Shown in pieces: positions 1 to 7,299 of a stretch of DNA of 20,950 nucleotides. The notes under the pieces are model-generated. The model did not search any database. It had not been told where the DNA came from and worked only from the letters and a program-made list of their open reading frames with translations. A program made the position numbers and the translations under genes. This DNA is from JAEZDP01 sp964430855 (GTDB taxonomy: Bacteria > Acidobacteriota > Vicinamibacteria > Vicinamibacterales > Vicinamibacteraceae), in the NCBI GenBank assembly GCA_964430855.1, contig CAYSHC010000063.1, forward strand, positions 1 to 20,950, in the 5' to 3' direction. The number at the start of each line of letters is the position of its first letter. The first letter of the stretch is position 1.

Positions 1-1431
1 CCGCCCAAGGGCCAGGAGATGGAAGACCAGTACTTCGGCGCGATTCCCGAGCGCGTCCTGGCCTGCATGCGCGAGGTCGAGGAAGAGCTCTACGCCGTCG
101 GCGTGCCGGTCAAGACCCGCCACAACGAGGTGGCGCCCAGCCAGTACGAGATCGCGCCGCTCTTCGAGCAGGCCAACGTCGCCACCGATCACCAGATGAT
201 GGTGATGGAGACGCTCAAGCGCGTGGCCCCCCGCCACGGCCTCGCCTGCCTCCTGCACGAGAAGCCCTTCGCCGGCGTCAACGGCTCGGGCAAGCACGTG
301 AACTGGAGCATGAGCGACAACGAGGGGAACAACCTCCTCAACCCGGGCGACACGCCGCACGACAACATCCAGTTCCTGGTCTTCTGCACCGCGGTGATCC
401 GCGCGGTCAACCGCTGGCAGGGCCTGCTCCGCATGAGCGTGGCGAGTGCCGGCAACGACCATCGCCTGGGCGCCAACGAGGCCCCGCCCGCCATCATCTC
501 GGTGTTCCTCGGCCAGCAGCTGACCGAGATCTTCGAGCAGATCGAGAAGGGCGCCACGCGCAGCACCACCTTCGGCGACCTGCTCGAGACCGGCGTCGAG
601 GTGCTGCCGAAGCTGCCACGCGACGCGGGCGACAGGAACCGCACGAGCCCGTTTGCCTTCACCGGCAACAAGTTCGAGTTCCGCGCGGTGTCGTCGAACC
701 AGAACATCGCGTTCCCGAACATCGTGCTGAACGTCGCGGTGGCCGAGTCGCTCGACTACTTCGCCACCGAGCTCGAGAAGTCGCTCGCCAAGGGCGTCGA
801 GCTGCAGGATGCCGTCGGCAAGCTGCTCTCGAAGGTGATCAAGGAGAACAAGCGGATCATCTTCAACGGGAACGGCTACTCCGACGAGTGGCAGAAGGAG
901 GCCCGCAAGCGCGGCCTGCTGAACCTGCGCAACACGGTGGACGCGCTGCCGGAGCTCGCCACCAACGAGTCGGTCACGCTGTTCGAGACCTACAAGGTCC
1001 TCACCCGCCGCGAGCTCAACGCCAGGCTCGAGGTCAACATCGAGGCCTACGTCAAGACGATCAACGTCGAGGCGCAGACGATGGTGCTGATGGCCAACCG
1101 GTACATCCTGCCGGCGGCGCTGCGGTACCTGAACGAGGTCGGCTCGGCCGTCGCCAGCGCGAAGGCGGGTGGCGTGACCAGCCGCGAGGGCCGCAAGCTG
1201 CTGAAGAAGGTGAGCGACCTCACCGACGTCTTCAGGCAGCGCACCGAGGCGCTCGCGACGGCGCTGGCGCACGAGAACGGCGGGCCCGCCCTCAAGCACG
1301 CCAGGTACATGCGCGACAAGATCATCCCGCTGATGAACGCGCTGCGCGAGGCGGGCGACGCCCTCGAGACCGTCGTGCCGGCCGACATCTGGCCGCTGCC
1401 GACGTACCGCGAGATGCTCTTCATCAAGTAG
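1..1431 (+). CDS. glnN: Glutamine synthetase type III (GlnN), C-terminal part, 5' truncated by window edge
   Basis: The reading frame is open from base 1; the ATG at 19 is internal, because the upstream codons read PPKGQE and continue the protein. About 476 residues are visible out of roughly 700-730 usual for type III enzymes, so the N-terminal third lies outside the window. Glutamine synthetase makes glutamine from glutamate, ammonia and ATP in the cytoplasm. Visible family signatures are KTRHNEVAPSQYEIAP, EKPFAGVNGSGKH followed by NWS (active-site stretch), and GNDHRLGANEAPPAI. A long helical C-terminal region, including ANRYILPAALRYL, is characteristic of GlnN rather than the shorter GlnA type I. 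The gene ends just before a strong hairpin and looks like the last gene of its transcript. Family assignment is very secure; no regulation can be read because the 5' end is missing. Confidence 0.95.
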   Translation, partial: PPKGQEMEDQYFGAIPERVLACMREVEEELYAVGVPVKTRHNEVAPSQYEIAPLFEQANVATDHQMMVMETLKRVAPRHGLACLLHEKPFAGVNGSGKHVNWSMSDNEGNNLLNPGDTPHDNIQFLVFCTAVIRAVNRWQGLLRMSVASAGNDHRLGANEAPPAIISVFLGQQLTEIFEQIEKGATRSTTFGDLLETGVEVLPKLPRDAGDRNRTSPFAFTGNKFEFRAVSSNQNIAFPNIVLNVAVAESLDYFATELEKSLAKGVELQDAVGKLLSKVIKENKRIIFNGNGYSDEWQKEARKRGLLNLRNTVDALPELATNESVTLFETYKVLTRRELNARLEVNIEAYVKTINVEAQTMVLMANRYILPAALRYLNEVGSAVASAKAGGVTSREGRKLLKKVSDLTDVFRQRTEALATALAHENGGPALKHARYMRDKIIPLMNALREAGDALETVVPADIWPLPTYREMLFIK

Positions 1432-1438
1432 CGACACG

Positions 1439-1508
1439 TGGGGACGGCCCCCCGGGGCCGTCCCCATGCCCGCCCCCAAGGGGCCCGCCGGGCCTTTCCC
1501 GTTTTGTT
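1439..1508 (+). terminator. Tandem hairpins terminating glnN
   Basis: Eight bases after the glnN stop, GGGGACGGCCCC (1440-1451) is followed after two bases by its exact complement GGGGCCGTCCCC (1454-1465), with a further T-A pair at 1439/1466. In practice this is a 10-11 bp GC stem with a short loop. A second smaller stem (GGCCC 1482-1486 / GGGCC 1490-1494) runs into a T-containing tail at 1495-1508. The T run is broken by CCCG, so termination could rely on the stem or on both hairpins together. The tail overlaps the candidate -35 box of the next gene. Confidence 0.7.
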
Positions 1509-1531
1509 CGCCGTCGGCGATTGGCTATCCT
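1504..1531 (+). promoter_or_regulatory. Candidate promoter for parE
   Basis: TTGTTC (1504-1509) and TATCCT (1526-1531) are separated by 16 bases, a plausible -35/-10 pair in an otherwise GC-saturated region. The -10 ends only 7 bases before an ATG at 1539, so a transcript starting at the usual distance would be leaderless or nearly so and would open with the small leader ORF. This is inferred from spacing and AT content alone. Confidence 0.4.
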
Positions 1532-1538
1532 AGGCCGG

Positions 1539-1589
1539 ATGGACACCACGCCGGCCGTCCCGGCCACTTCCCCTTCCGCCCGCGCCTGA
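1539..1589 (+). CDS. Possible 16-residue leader peptide, translationally coupled to parE
   Basis: A short ORF (MDTTPAVPATSPSARA) starts 7 bases after a -10-like TATCCT and ends with a TGA whose last base is the first base of the parE ATG (TGATG at 1587-1591). The parE start has no recognisable Shine-Dalgarno sequence: the preceding bases are pyrimidine-rich CCCTTCCGCCCGCGCC. Coupled re-initiation from this leader would therefore explain how parE is translated. The peptide shows no run of a single regulatory amino acid, so classical attenuation is not suggested. It may instead be chance, with parE translated without an SD. Confidence 0.35.
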   Translation: MDTTPAVPATSPSARA

Positions 1590-3487
1590 TGTCGTACACA
1601 GCCCAGGACATCACCGTCCTCGAGGGCCTCGAGCCCGTACGCAAGCGGCCCGGGATGTACATCGGCGGTGTCGGCACCGCCGGCCTCCATCACCTCGTCT
1701 GGGAGATCCTCGACAACAGCATCGACGAGGCCATGAACGGCCACGCCAGCCAGATCGGCGTGACGCTGCACGCCGACGGCTCGTCGGTGACGGTCACCGA
1801 CGACGGCCGCGGCATCCCGGTCGACAGGCACAAGAAGACCGGCAAGTCGGCGCTCGAGGTGATCTTCACCGTGCTGCACGCCGGCGGGAAGTTCGAACAG
1901 GGCAACTACAAGACCGCGGGCGGCCTGCACGGCGTCGGCGCCAGCGTCGTCAACGCGCTGTCGAAGGAGCTCGTCGTCACGGTAAAGCGGGACGGGTTCC
2001 TGTGGGAGCAGCGCTTCCAGCAGGGCGTGCCGCAGGGCCCGCCGAAGAAGCTCGGCACGGCGCGCGGCACCGGCACCACGGTCTTCTTCCGGCCGGACGC
2101 CACGATTTTCCCGCGCATCGAGTTCGACCCGGCCATCATCGCCGCGCGCCTCGAGGTGGCCAGCTACCTGCACCGCGGCCTCAGGATCACGTTCGACAAC
2201 CAGGCCGCCGGCGAGAAGGTCGTCTACGCGCACGAGCAGGGCCTGGCCGACTACCTGCGCAGGATCGTCGCCGACAGGGGCGCCAGGCCGGTGCACGAGG
2301 CGCCCTTCGTCCTGGCCCGCCAGAACGGCCTGCGCCTCGACCTCGTCCTCCAGTGGACCGAGTCGACCGACGAGCACGTGCGCAGCTACGTCAACGGCAT
2401 CCCGACCGGCTCCGGCGGCACGCACGAGAACGGCCTGCGGGCCGGCATCGGCAAGGCGGTCCGCAACTACATCGAGACGCACAACCTGTCGCCGCGCGGG
2501 CTGACGCTCACGGCCGAGGACATCCGCGAGGGGCTGATCGGCGTACTGAGCGTCTTCGTCGAAGAGCCCCAGTTCCAGGGGCAGACGAAGGACCGGCTGA
2601 ACAACCCGGAGATCACCAGCGCGGTCGACGGCCTCGTGCGCCCTGCGCTCGAGCACTGGCTGAACCACAACAGCAGCGTAGCCGAGGCCATCGTCGGCCG
2701 GATCATCCTGGCGGCGCGTGCGCGCGAGGCCAGCCGCGCCGCGCAGCAGGAGGTGACGCGCAAGTCGGCCACGCAGCATCGGCTGACGCTGCCCGGCAAG
2801 CTCGCCGACTGCACCACCACCAACCGCGCCCAGAGCGAGCTGTTCATCGTGGAGGGCGACTCGGCGGGCGGCTCCGCCAAGCAGGGCCGCGACAGGACGC
2901 GTCAGGCGATCCTTCCGCTTCGGGGCAAGGTGCTCAACACCGAAGGAACGTCGACGGCCAAGGTGCTCGAGAACCGCGAGCTGGCCGACCTGGTGACGGC
3001 GATCGGCACGGGCGCCGGCAAGCAGTTCGACATGAGCCGGCTTCGGTACGGCCGCATCATCCTGCTGGCCGACGCCGACTCGGACGGCCATCACATCACG
3101 ACGCTGCTGCTGACCTTCATCTACCGCCACATGCCGCAGCTCATCTCGAGCGGGCGCGTGTACCTGGCGCAGCCTCCCCTCTACCGCATCGACATCGGCA
3201 AGGCCACCTACTGGGCGCAGGACGACGCGCAGCGCGACGCGATCGTGGCGGAGCACAAGGGCCGGGGCCAGCCCGAGATCACGCGCTTCAAGGGCCTCGG
3301 CGAGATGATGCCGCGCGTGCTCTGGGAGACGACGCTCAACCCGAAGACCCGCCGGCTGCTGCGCGTCGAAGTGTCGGACCACATCGAGACCGATCGCGTC
3401 ATCAACGAGCTGATGGGCAGGGACGCGTCGGCCCGGTTCCGCTTCATCACCGAGCGGGCGGAGGATGCCCGCGAGCTCGACGTCTAG
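1589..3487 (+). CDS. parE: Type IIA topoisomerase subunit B (ParE/GyrB)
   Basis: 632 residues. This is the ATPase and TOPRIM-bearing subunit of DNA topoisomerase IV or gyrase, which with ParC/GyrA passes one duplex through another to decatenate or supercoil DNA. GHKL ATPase features are E39, N43, DDGRGIP (71-77) and GGLHGVGASVVNALS (about 111-125). The TOPRIM domain carries EGDSAGGSAKQGRDR from residue 422 and DADSDG at 495-500. QPPLYRIDIGK, LPGKLADCT and the absence of a large C-terminal insertion resemble ParE more than proteobacterial GyrB. The ending RELDV is also seen in GyrB-like proteins, so the name is less certain than the family. I chose the ATG at 1589 over an upstream in-frame codon at 1466 because the conserved N-terminus (DITVLEGLEPVRKRPGMYIG) begins just after it and the upstream extension is low-complexity and overlaps the promoter. 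No parC/gyrA partner is adjacent. Confidence 0.9.
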   Translation: MSYTAQDITVLEGLEPVRKRPGMYIGGVGTAGLHHLVWEILDNSIDEAMNGHASQIGVTLHADGSSVTVTDDGRGIPVDRHKKTGKSALEVIFTVLHAGGKFEQGNYKTAGGLHGVGASVVNALSKELVVTVKRDGFLWEQRFQQGVPQGPPKKLGTARGTGTTVFFRPDATIFPRIEFDPAIIAARLEVASYLHRGLRITFDNQAAGEKVVYAHEQGLADYLRRIVADRGARPVHEAPFVLARQNGLRLDLVLQWTESTDEHVRSYVNGIPTGSGGTHENGLRAGIGKAVRNYIETHNLSPRGLTLTAEDIREGLIGVLSVFVEEPQFQGQTKDRLNNPEITSAVDGLVRPALEHWLNHNSSVAEAIVGRIILAARAREASRAAQQEVTRKSATQHRLTLPGKLADCTTTNRAQSELFIVEGDSAGGSAKQGRDRTRQAILPLRGKVLNTEGTSTAKVLENRELADLVTAIGTGAGKQFDMSRLRYGRIILLADADSDGHHITTLLLTFIYRHMPQLISSGRVYLAQPPLYRIDIGKATYWAQDDAQRDAIVAEHKGRGQPEITRFKGLGEMMPRVLWETTLNPKTRRLLRVEVSDHIETDRVINELMGRDASARFRFITERAEDARELDV

Positions 3488-3520
3488 GCGGCGGCCCCGT
3501 CCGACATCCCAGGCCACGCC

Positions 3521-5007
3521 GTGCCCATCGCCGAGATCGTCATCCCCCTCCTGCTGATTGGCGTCGTCCTGGCGGCCGTCTGGCTGGAGCGCTGGAGCGT
3601 TCCCGTCATCCTCGTCGCGCTCGGCGCCGGGATCATCTTCGGCAGCGACGTCCTCAACGTCTGGGCGTTCGACGACGTCGTGCTGACCAACGAGGTCGCC
3701 AACCTGGCCCTCGTGTTCATCCTCTTCCACGGCGGGTTCGTCACCAAGCGCGACGACTTCCGGGCGGTGGCGCTGCCCGCCGGCGGCCTGGCCACCTGGG
3801 GCGTGCTGCTCACCGCCGCCATCACCTTCGCGTGCCTGCACTGGGGCATCGGGTGGTCGACCGAGAAGGCGCTGCTGCTCGCGGTGATCATCTCCTCCAC
3901 CGACGCCGCCGCGACGTTCTCCATCCTCCGCCGTCAGTCGCTGCCGCGCCGCCTGTCCTCGATGCTCGAGATCGAGAGCGCCGCCAACGACCCGATGGCC
4001 ATCCTGCTGACGACGGTCGCCGTGTCGAGCCTCGCGTCGGGGACCCCCCTCAGCTACCTCACGGTGCTGTCGTTCTTCTGGAAGTTCGGCGCGGGGCCCG
4101 TCATCGGATACGGCATCGCGCGCGGCGCGATCGCGCTGTTCAACCGGCTGACGCCGCAGGACAGCGGCTACTACTACCTGCTGTTCATTGGCGCGGTCCT
4201 GCTCATGTACACGCTGGCCGAGACGCTGCACGCAAGCNNNNNNNNNNCGCGGTGTTTGCAGGCGGGTACGTGATGGGCAACCGCTCGTTCGTGCACAAGC
4301 GCGGCGTAGTCTCGTTCTCGGCGGCAGTCTCCACCATCGCCAACGTGGGCGTGTTCGTCCTGATGGGGCTGCTCGTCTTCCCGCACCAGTGGTCCACGCT
4401 CTGGGCCGACGGCGTCGTGCTGTTCCTCGTGCTGACCGTTCTCGCGCGTCCGCTTGCGGTCTTCCTCGGCACGACGGGCATGGCGTTCGGGTTCCGCAAC
4501 AAGGTGTTCGCGTCATGGGCCGGTTTGCGCGGCGCGGTGCCCATCGTCCTGGCCACCTACCCCGCCGCCGCGGGCCTGGCGATCGGCGAAGAGGTGTTCA
4601 ACCTCGTGTTCTTCGCCGTCATCCTGTCGATCCTCGTCCAGGGGTCGTCGCTGGGGCCCGTGGCCAGGCTGATGAAGCTCTCGGAGCCGGCACGGCCGCA
4701 GCCGCTGTTCCATCTCGAGCTGTTCACGATGGCGCCGAGCGACTACGACGTGATGACCGTCGACATGCCGGGACCGCAGGGCGCGCTGGGCCCGCGCATC
4801 CGCGACCTCGCGCTGCCGACGGGGGCCGTCATCGTGCTCATCACGCGTGGCGACGAGGTGGTGCTGCCGACCGGCAGCGCGAGACTGTGCGGATGGGACC
4901 AGGTGACCGTCCTCGCGCACGCAACCGACGAGCACGTCATCCGGAAGGTGCTGCTCGACGCGTTCCGGCAGCACGTCGAGGCGCACGACAACTGCGGAAC
5001 GTCGTAG
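3521..5007 (+). CDS. K+/H+ antiporter, NhaP2/CvrA type (CPA1), interrupted by assembly gap
   Basis: The gene begins with GTG 33 bases after parE. The N-terminal part (3521-4237, 239 residues) and the C-terminal part (from 4249, about 252 residues) lie in different frames on either side of ten Ns, but together form one CPA1 cation/proton antiporter of about 494 residues. Membrane-domain hallmarks are SNLALVFILFHGGF-like ANLALVFILFHGG, SSTDAAATFSILR, the ion-site motif EIESAANDPMA, and WAGLRGAVPIVLATYP. After the last membrane segment comes a soluble tail with LPTGSARLCGWDQVTVLA, a TrkA-C-like regulatory domain. The protein is shorter than E. coli NhaP2 (about 578 residues), consistent with lacking the second C-terminal domain. 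It acts in the inner membrane in K+/Na+ and pH balance. The frame change is attributed to an arbitrary gap length, not to a real frameshift. Confidence 0.9.
4238..4247. other. Assembly gap (10 N)
   Basis: Ten unresolved bases inside the antiporter gene. The frame before the gap ends cleanly after codon AGC (4235-4237); the frame after it needs two bases before C4248. The true missing length should therefore be 2 modulo 3, not 10. Compared with the NhaP2 motif S-G-x-L-A-V, exactly three residues (G-x-L) appear missing, which equals 8 bases. Confidence 0.95.
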
Positions 5008-5010
5008 GAC

Positions 5011-6027
5011 TCACCCGCCGAGCGGCGGTCGCGGCACGTAGGCCTGGCGCGACCGTACCTCGACGCCGGGGCGATCGACCTTCACCGTGATGCGCCTTGG
5101 CTCGGGTCGCGTCACGCGCGGCTCTGGATCGGGCTGTACGTACGCGAGCCTGTAGTACTGGCGGCTGTCGTGAATGATGCGGGGCACGTCGGCAGCAAGG
5201 TCGTTGGTGTCGACCGTCAGCGTGCCACCCGTGTGCATCGCGATCGTCCCGAGGCTGCCGAAGCGGCGGGCAGCCATCGACGACACGCCACCCGGGCCTC
5301 CCGCCGACGGCGCCTGGAGGCCACGCGGATCGATCGCATACACCGCGACGTTGGCCGTGGCGGCGTCGCGAATCACGTCACGATACATGGCGAGCGCCGC
5401 CGGGTCGTCGTCGATGGTGCCGCGACCCGTCAGCCCGTGATGGCCCTCGCTGATGAGGACGATCGTCCGACGCTCGGCCGCGTCGCCCTGGAAGCCGGCC
5501 ACGACGCCCCTGACGACGTCGAAGGCCTGGCGTGCCCGCAACTCCATCTCGTGGCGCGACACCGGCATGCCCGCGTGCTGACCCCGCAGCTTCTCGATGG
5601 CGCGCTCGACCGACGCGTGGTCGGTGGTGAGGTCGATGGCCGCCTGGTGCGGGCCGGTCGTGACGAACCCGAGGCGGTCGTGCGGGTCGAGGGCGCGCGC
5701 GAACGCCCGTGCCGCGTCCTGTGCCTGCGACGTCCGCGTCGGCGAGATGTGCCAGTCGTCCACGACGAGGACGAAGTCGCGCCGACGATCGGGCCCTTCC
5801 ACCGTCGTGAGGTCCACGAACTCGAAGGCGGCCAGCGGCTGCTCCACGCCGTTGTCGAAGACGTGGACCTCCTCCGGCCGCAGGTCGTGGACGGGCGCGC
5901 CGCTCTTCGTGACGATGGCCGACACTTCGAGGAGGGTCGTGCCGGCGCGGAACGTCGGCTGCGCCTGCGCCGCGTGGACGACAAGGCCGAACACGCTCGT
6001 GCACAGCATCAGGGGTCGGATGCGCAT
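5011..6027 (-). CDS. Secreted VWFA-related protein of the acidobacterial type
   Basis: 338 residues. The N-terminus (MRIRPLMLCTSVFGLVVHAAQAQ) is a signal peptide, probably cleaved after AQA. Next comes TTLLEVSAIVTKSGAPVHDL, then EEVHVFDNGVEQPLAAFEFVD and DFVLVVDDWHIS. This is the characteristic layout of the VWFA-related Acidobacterial domain family: a short beta-rich lead-in, then a VWA fold with a degenerate metal site (DDWHIS instead of DxSxS). Later parts include RRTIVLISEGHHG and VAVYAIDPRGL, typical VWA core strands. The function is unknown; such proteins are exported and occur in many paralogues in Acidobacteriota. The start is supported by GGGAGGG directly upstream (SD about 4 bases from ATG). 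The gene converges on the antiporter with only three bases between stops. Its upstream region holds a GCGGNNN array on its own sense strand. Confidence 0.85.
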   Translation of the reverse strand: MRIRPLMLCTSVFGLVVHAAQAQPTFRAGTTLLEVSAIVTKSGAPVHDLRPEEVHVFDNGVEQPLAAFEFVDLTTVEGPDRRRDFVLVVDDWHISPTRTSQAQDAARAFARALDPHDRLGFVTTGPHQAAIDLTTDHASVERAIEKLRGQHAGMPVSRHEMELRARQAFDVVRGVVAGFQGDAAERRTIVLISEGHHGLTGRGTIDDDPAALAMYRDVIRDAATANVAVYAIDPRGLQAPSAGGPGGVSSMAARRFGSLGTIAMHTGGTLTVDTNDLAADVPRIIHDSRQYYRLAYVQPDPEPRVTRPEPRRITVKVDRPGVEVRSRQAYVPRPPLGG

Positions 6028-6063
6028 GATCCCTCCCAGGATCGCGGAGTCTGGATCAGCTTA

Positions 6064-6135
6064 CCGCGAGCCCTCACCGCGGCCCGCCATCCGCGCACCG
6101 CAGGCCCCTGACCGCTTCCGCGGCCGGCTCTCCGC
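6064..6135 (-). repeat. Heptamer array A: GCGGNNN repeat read on minus strand (CCGC every 7 bases on plus)
   Basis: On the plus strand CCGC occurs at 6064, 6077, 6084, 6091, 6098, 6112, 6118 and 6132, with one-base variants filling the 7-base steps at 6070 (GCCC) and 6105 (CCCC). Two steps are 6 instead of 7. Read on the minus strand this is a run of GCGGNNN units pointing towards the VWFA gene. The register is less perfect than in array B, but the same unit and period are clear. Confidence 0.65.
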
Positions 6136-6195
6136 TTGGGTCCCACCTCAGTGGCACCGCCGGTTGCTCCCAACGGCCAGGCAGTGCGTCACCAT

Positions 6196-6370
6196 GCGGA
6201 TGGCGGGAGTCGGTCCGCGGCCAGGCGGATGTGCCTGTCGGTGCGCAGCAGGCGGAGAGTGGCGATTTGCGGCGAGCGGAAAGCGGCACGCGGTACCCTG
6301 TACGCGGCTCGCGGTGTGCGGCCAGCGGTCGGCGGCTCGCGGCAAGCGGTTCGCGGGCCGCGGAGAGCTG
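6196..6370 (+). repeat. Heptamer array B: GCGGNNN tandem repeat upstream of the rhodanese-methyltransferase gene
   Basis: The core runs 6269-6366: 14 consecutive 7-base units start at 6269, 6276, 6283, 6290, 6297, 6304, 6311, 6318, 6325, 6332, 6339, 6346, 6353 and 6360. Thirteen begin with exact GCGG (6297 is CCTG). The following three bases vary freely (CGA, AAA, CAC, TAC, CTC, TGT, CCA, TCG, CAA, TTC, GCC, AGA). Weaker, partly out-of-register units extend back to 6196. The last unit GCGGAGA supplies the Shine-Dalgarno sequence of the gene at 6371. Fixed tetramer with free trimer is unlike an ordinary microsatellite, where whole units are copied. Confidence 0.85.
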
Positions 6371-7231
6371 ATGAGTTACCAGACGGTTACCGAGGACGAG
6401 GCCGCGGCCATCCTGCGAACCGGCGACGCGCTCGTGCTCGACGTGCGGACACCTGGCGAGTTCGCAACGCTCGGCCACCTGCCCGATGCGAAGCTGCTGC
6501 CCGTGCAGTGCATCGCGTCGGCGCCGGCCGTGCTGCCGCGTGACGGCCGTCCGATCCTCGTCTACTGCGAGCACGGCGTGCGGAGCCGCCACGCCGCCGA
6601 CGTCCTCGTGCGGGCAGGGTTCGCGAACGTCCTGAACCTGGCGGGCGGGATGGCCGACTGGCACGGCGCACGGGCCTTCGACGAGCCGGTCGTGTGGGGA
6701 CCGTCGGCGTGGGTGCTCGAGCACGCCGCGCTCTATCAGGGTCACCGCCGCGTCCTGGACGTGGCGGCGGGACGCGGCCGCCATGCGCTCCTGTTTGCGG
6801 CCGCCGGGTTCGAGGTCACCGCCATCGACAGGAGCGCGGAGGCGCGCGCCGAGCTCGCCCGCAACGCGGACGCCCTCGGGGTGCGTGTCTCTCTCCGCGA
6901 CACGGACCTCGAGACCGACGCCTTCACCTTCGACGGCGAGACGTGGGACGTCATCGTCGTGACGCGCTACCTGCACCGCCCGCTGTTCCCCGCCCTGCGC
7001 GAGGCGCTGGCCCCGGGTGGCGTCCTGGTGTACGAGACGTTCACGATCGCCCAGCGGGACGAGCCGACGGGACCGTCGTCGTCGGCGTTCCTGCTCGAGC
7101 CCGGCGAGTTGCCCTGGCTCGTCGCGCCGCTCGACGTCGTCGCGTCGTACGAAGGGCAAGTCGGCGGCCAGCATCTCGCCGGCATCGTGGCCCGCAGGTC
7201 GGCCTCGCCAGACACGCGCGGTCCGCGGTAA
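6371..7231 (+). CDS. Rhodanese domain fused to a class I SAM-dependent methyltransferase
   Basis: 286 residues, apparently cytoplasmic. Residues 1-100 form a rhodanese domain: LVLDVRTPGEFATLGHLPDA at 21-40, and an active-site loop with catalytic C66 (CEHGVRS, 66-72), ending AGGMADW. After a short linker, residues about 112-275 form a TehB-like methyltransferase: SAM-binding motif I VLDVAAGRGRHALLFAAAG from 128, acidic post-motif D153 (TAIDRS), and motif-IV/post region DVIVVTRYLHRPLFPALREALAPGG. A rhodanese carries sulfur as a cysteine persulfide, so the fusion could join sulfur or chalcogen handling to methylation, but the substrate is unknown. The start at 6371 is chosen from GGAG at 6362-6365 five bases upstream and from where rhodanese homology begins; the open frame upstream only reads through the repeat array. 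The SGNH gene follows 68 bases later. Confidence 0.85.
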   Translation: MSYQTVTEDEAAAILRTGDALVLDVRTPGEFATLGHLPDAKLLPVQCIASAPAVLPRDGRPILVYCEHGVRSRHAADVLVRAGFANVLNLAGGMADWHGARAFDEPVVWGPSAWVLEHAALYQGHRRVLDVAAGRGRHALLFAAAGFEVTAIDRSAEARAELARNADALGVRVSLRDTDLETDAFTFDGETWDVIVVTRYLHRPLFPALREALAPGGVLVYETFTIAQRDEPTGPSSSAFLLEPGELPWLVAPLDVVASYEGQVGGQHLAGIVARRSASPDTRGPR

Positions 7232-7299
7232 TCGGGAGCGGCACGTGACCCGGGCGCGGCAGGCGGGACGCCACCATCCCGTGGCATACTGCTCCGGAT

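Noticed and set aside
1424..4516. A 1030-residue minus-strand ORF antisense to parE and the antiporter
   Set aside because: Its translation is low-complexity and rich in R, D, H, Q and G, typical of the mirror frame of a GC-rich gene, and it runs through the N gap; the plus-strand genes have clear family motifs.
2002..5007. A 1001-residue plus-strand ORF spanning parE, the gap and the antiporter C-terminus
   Set aside because: Only the part after the gap is real protein (antiporter C-terminus); the rest is an out-of-frame reading of parE joined by the arbitrary gap length.
5597..6370. N-terminal extension of the rhodanese-methyltransferase frame
   Set aside because: It is antisense to the VWFA gene and then reads the heptamer array; rhodanese homology and the SD support the start at 6371.
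6196..6370. CRISPR-like array
   Set aside because: The unit is 7 bases with a 4-base constant part; there are no 23-40 base repeats, spacers or cas genes.
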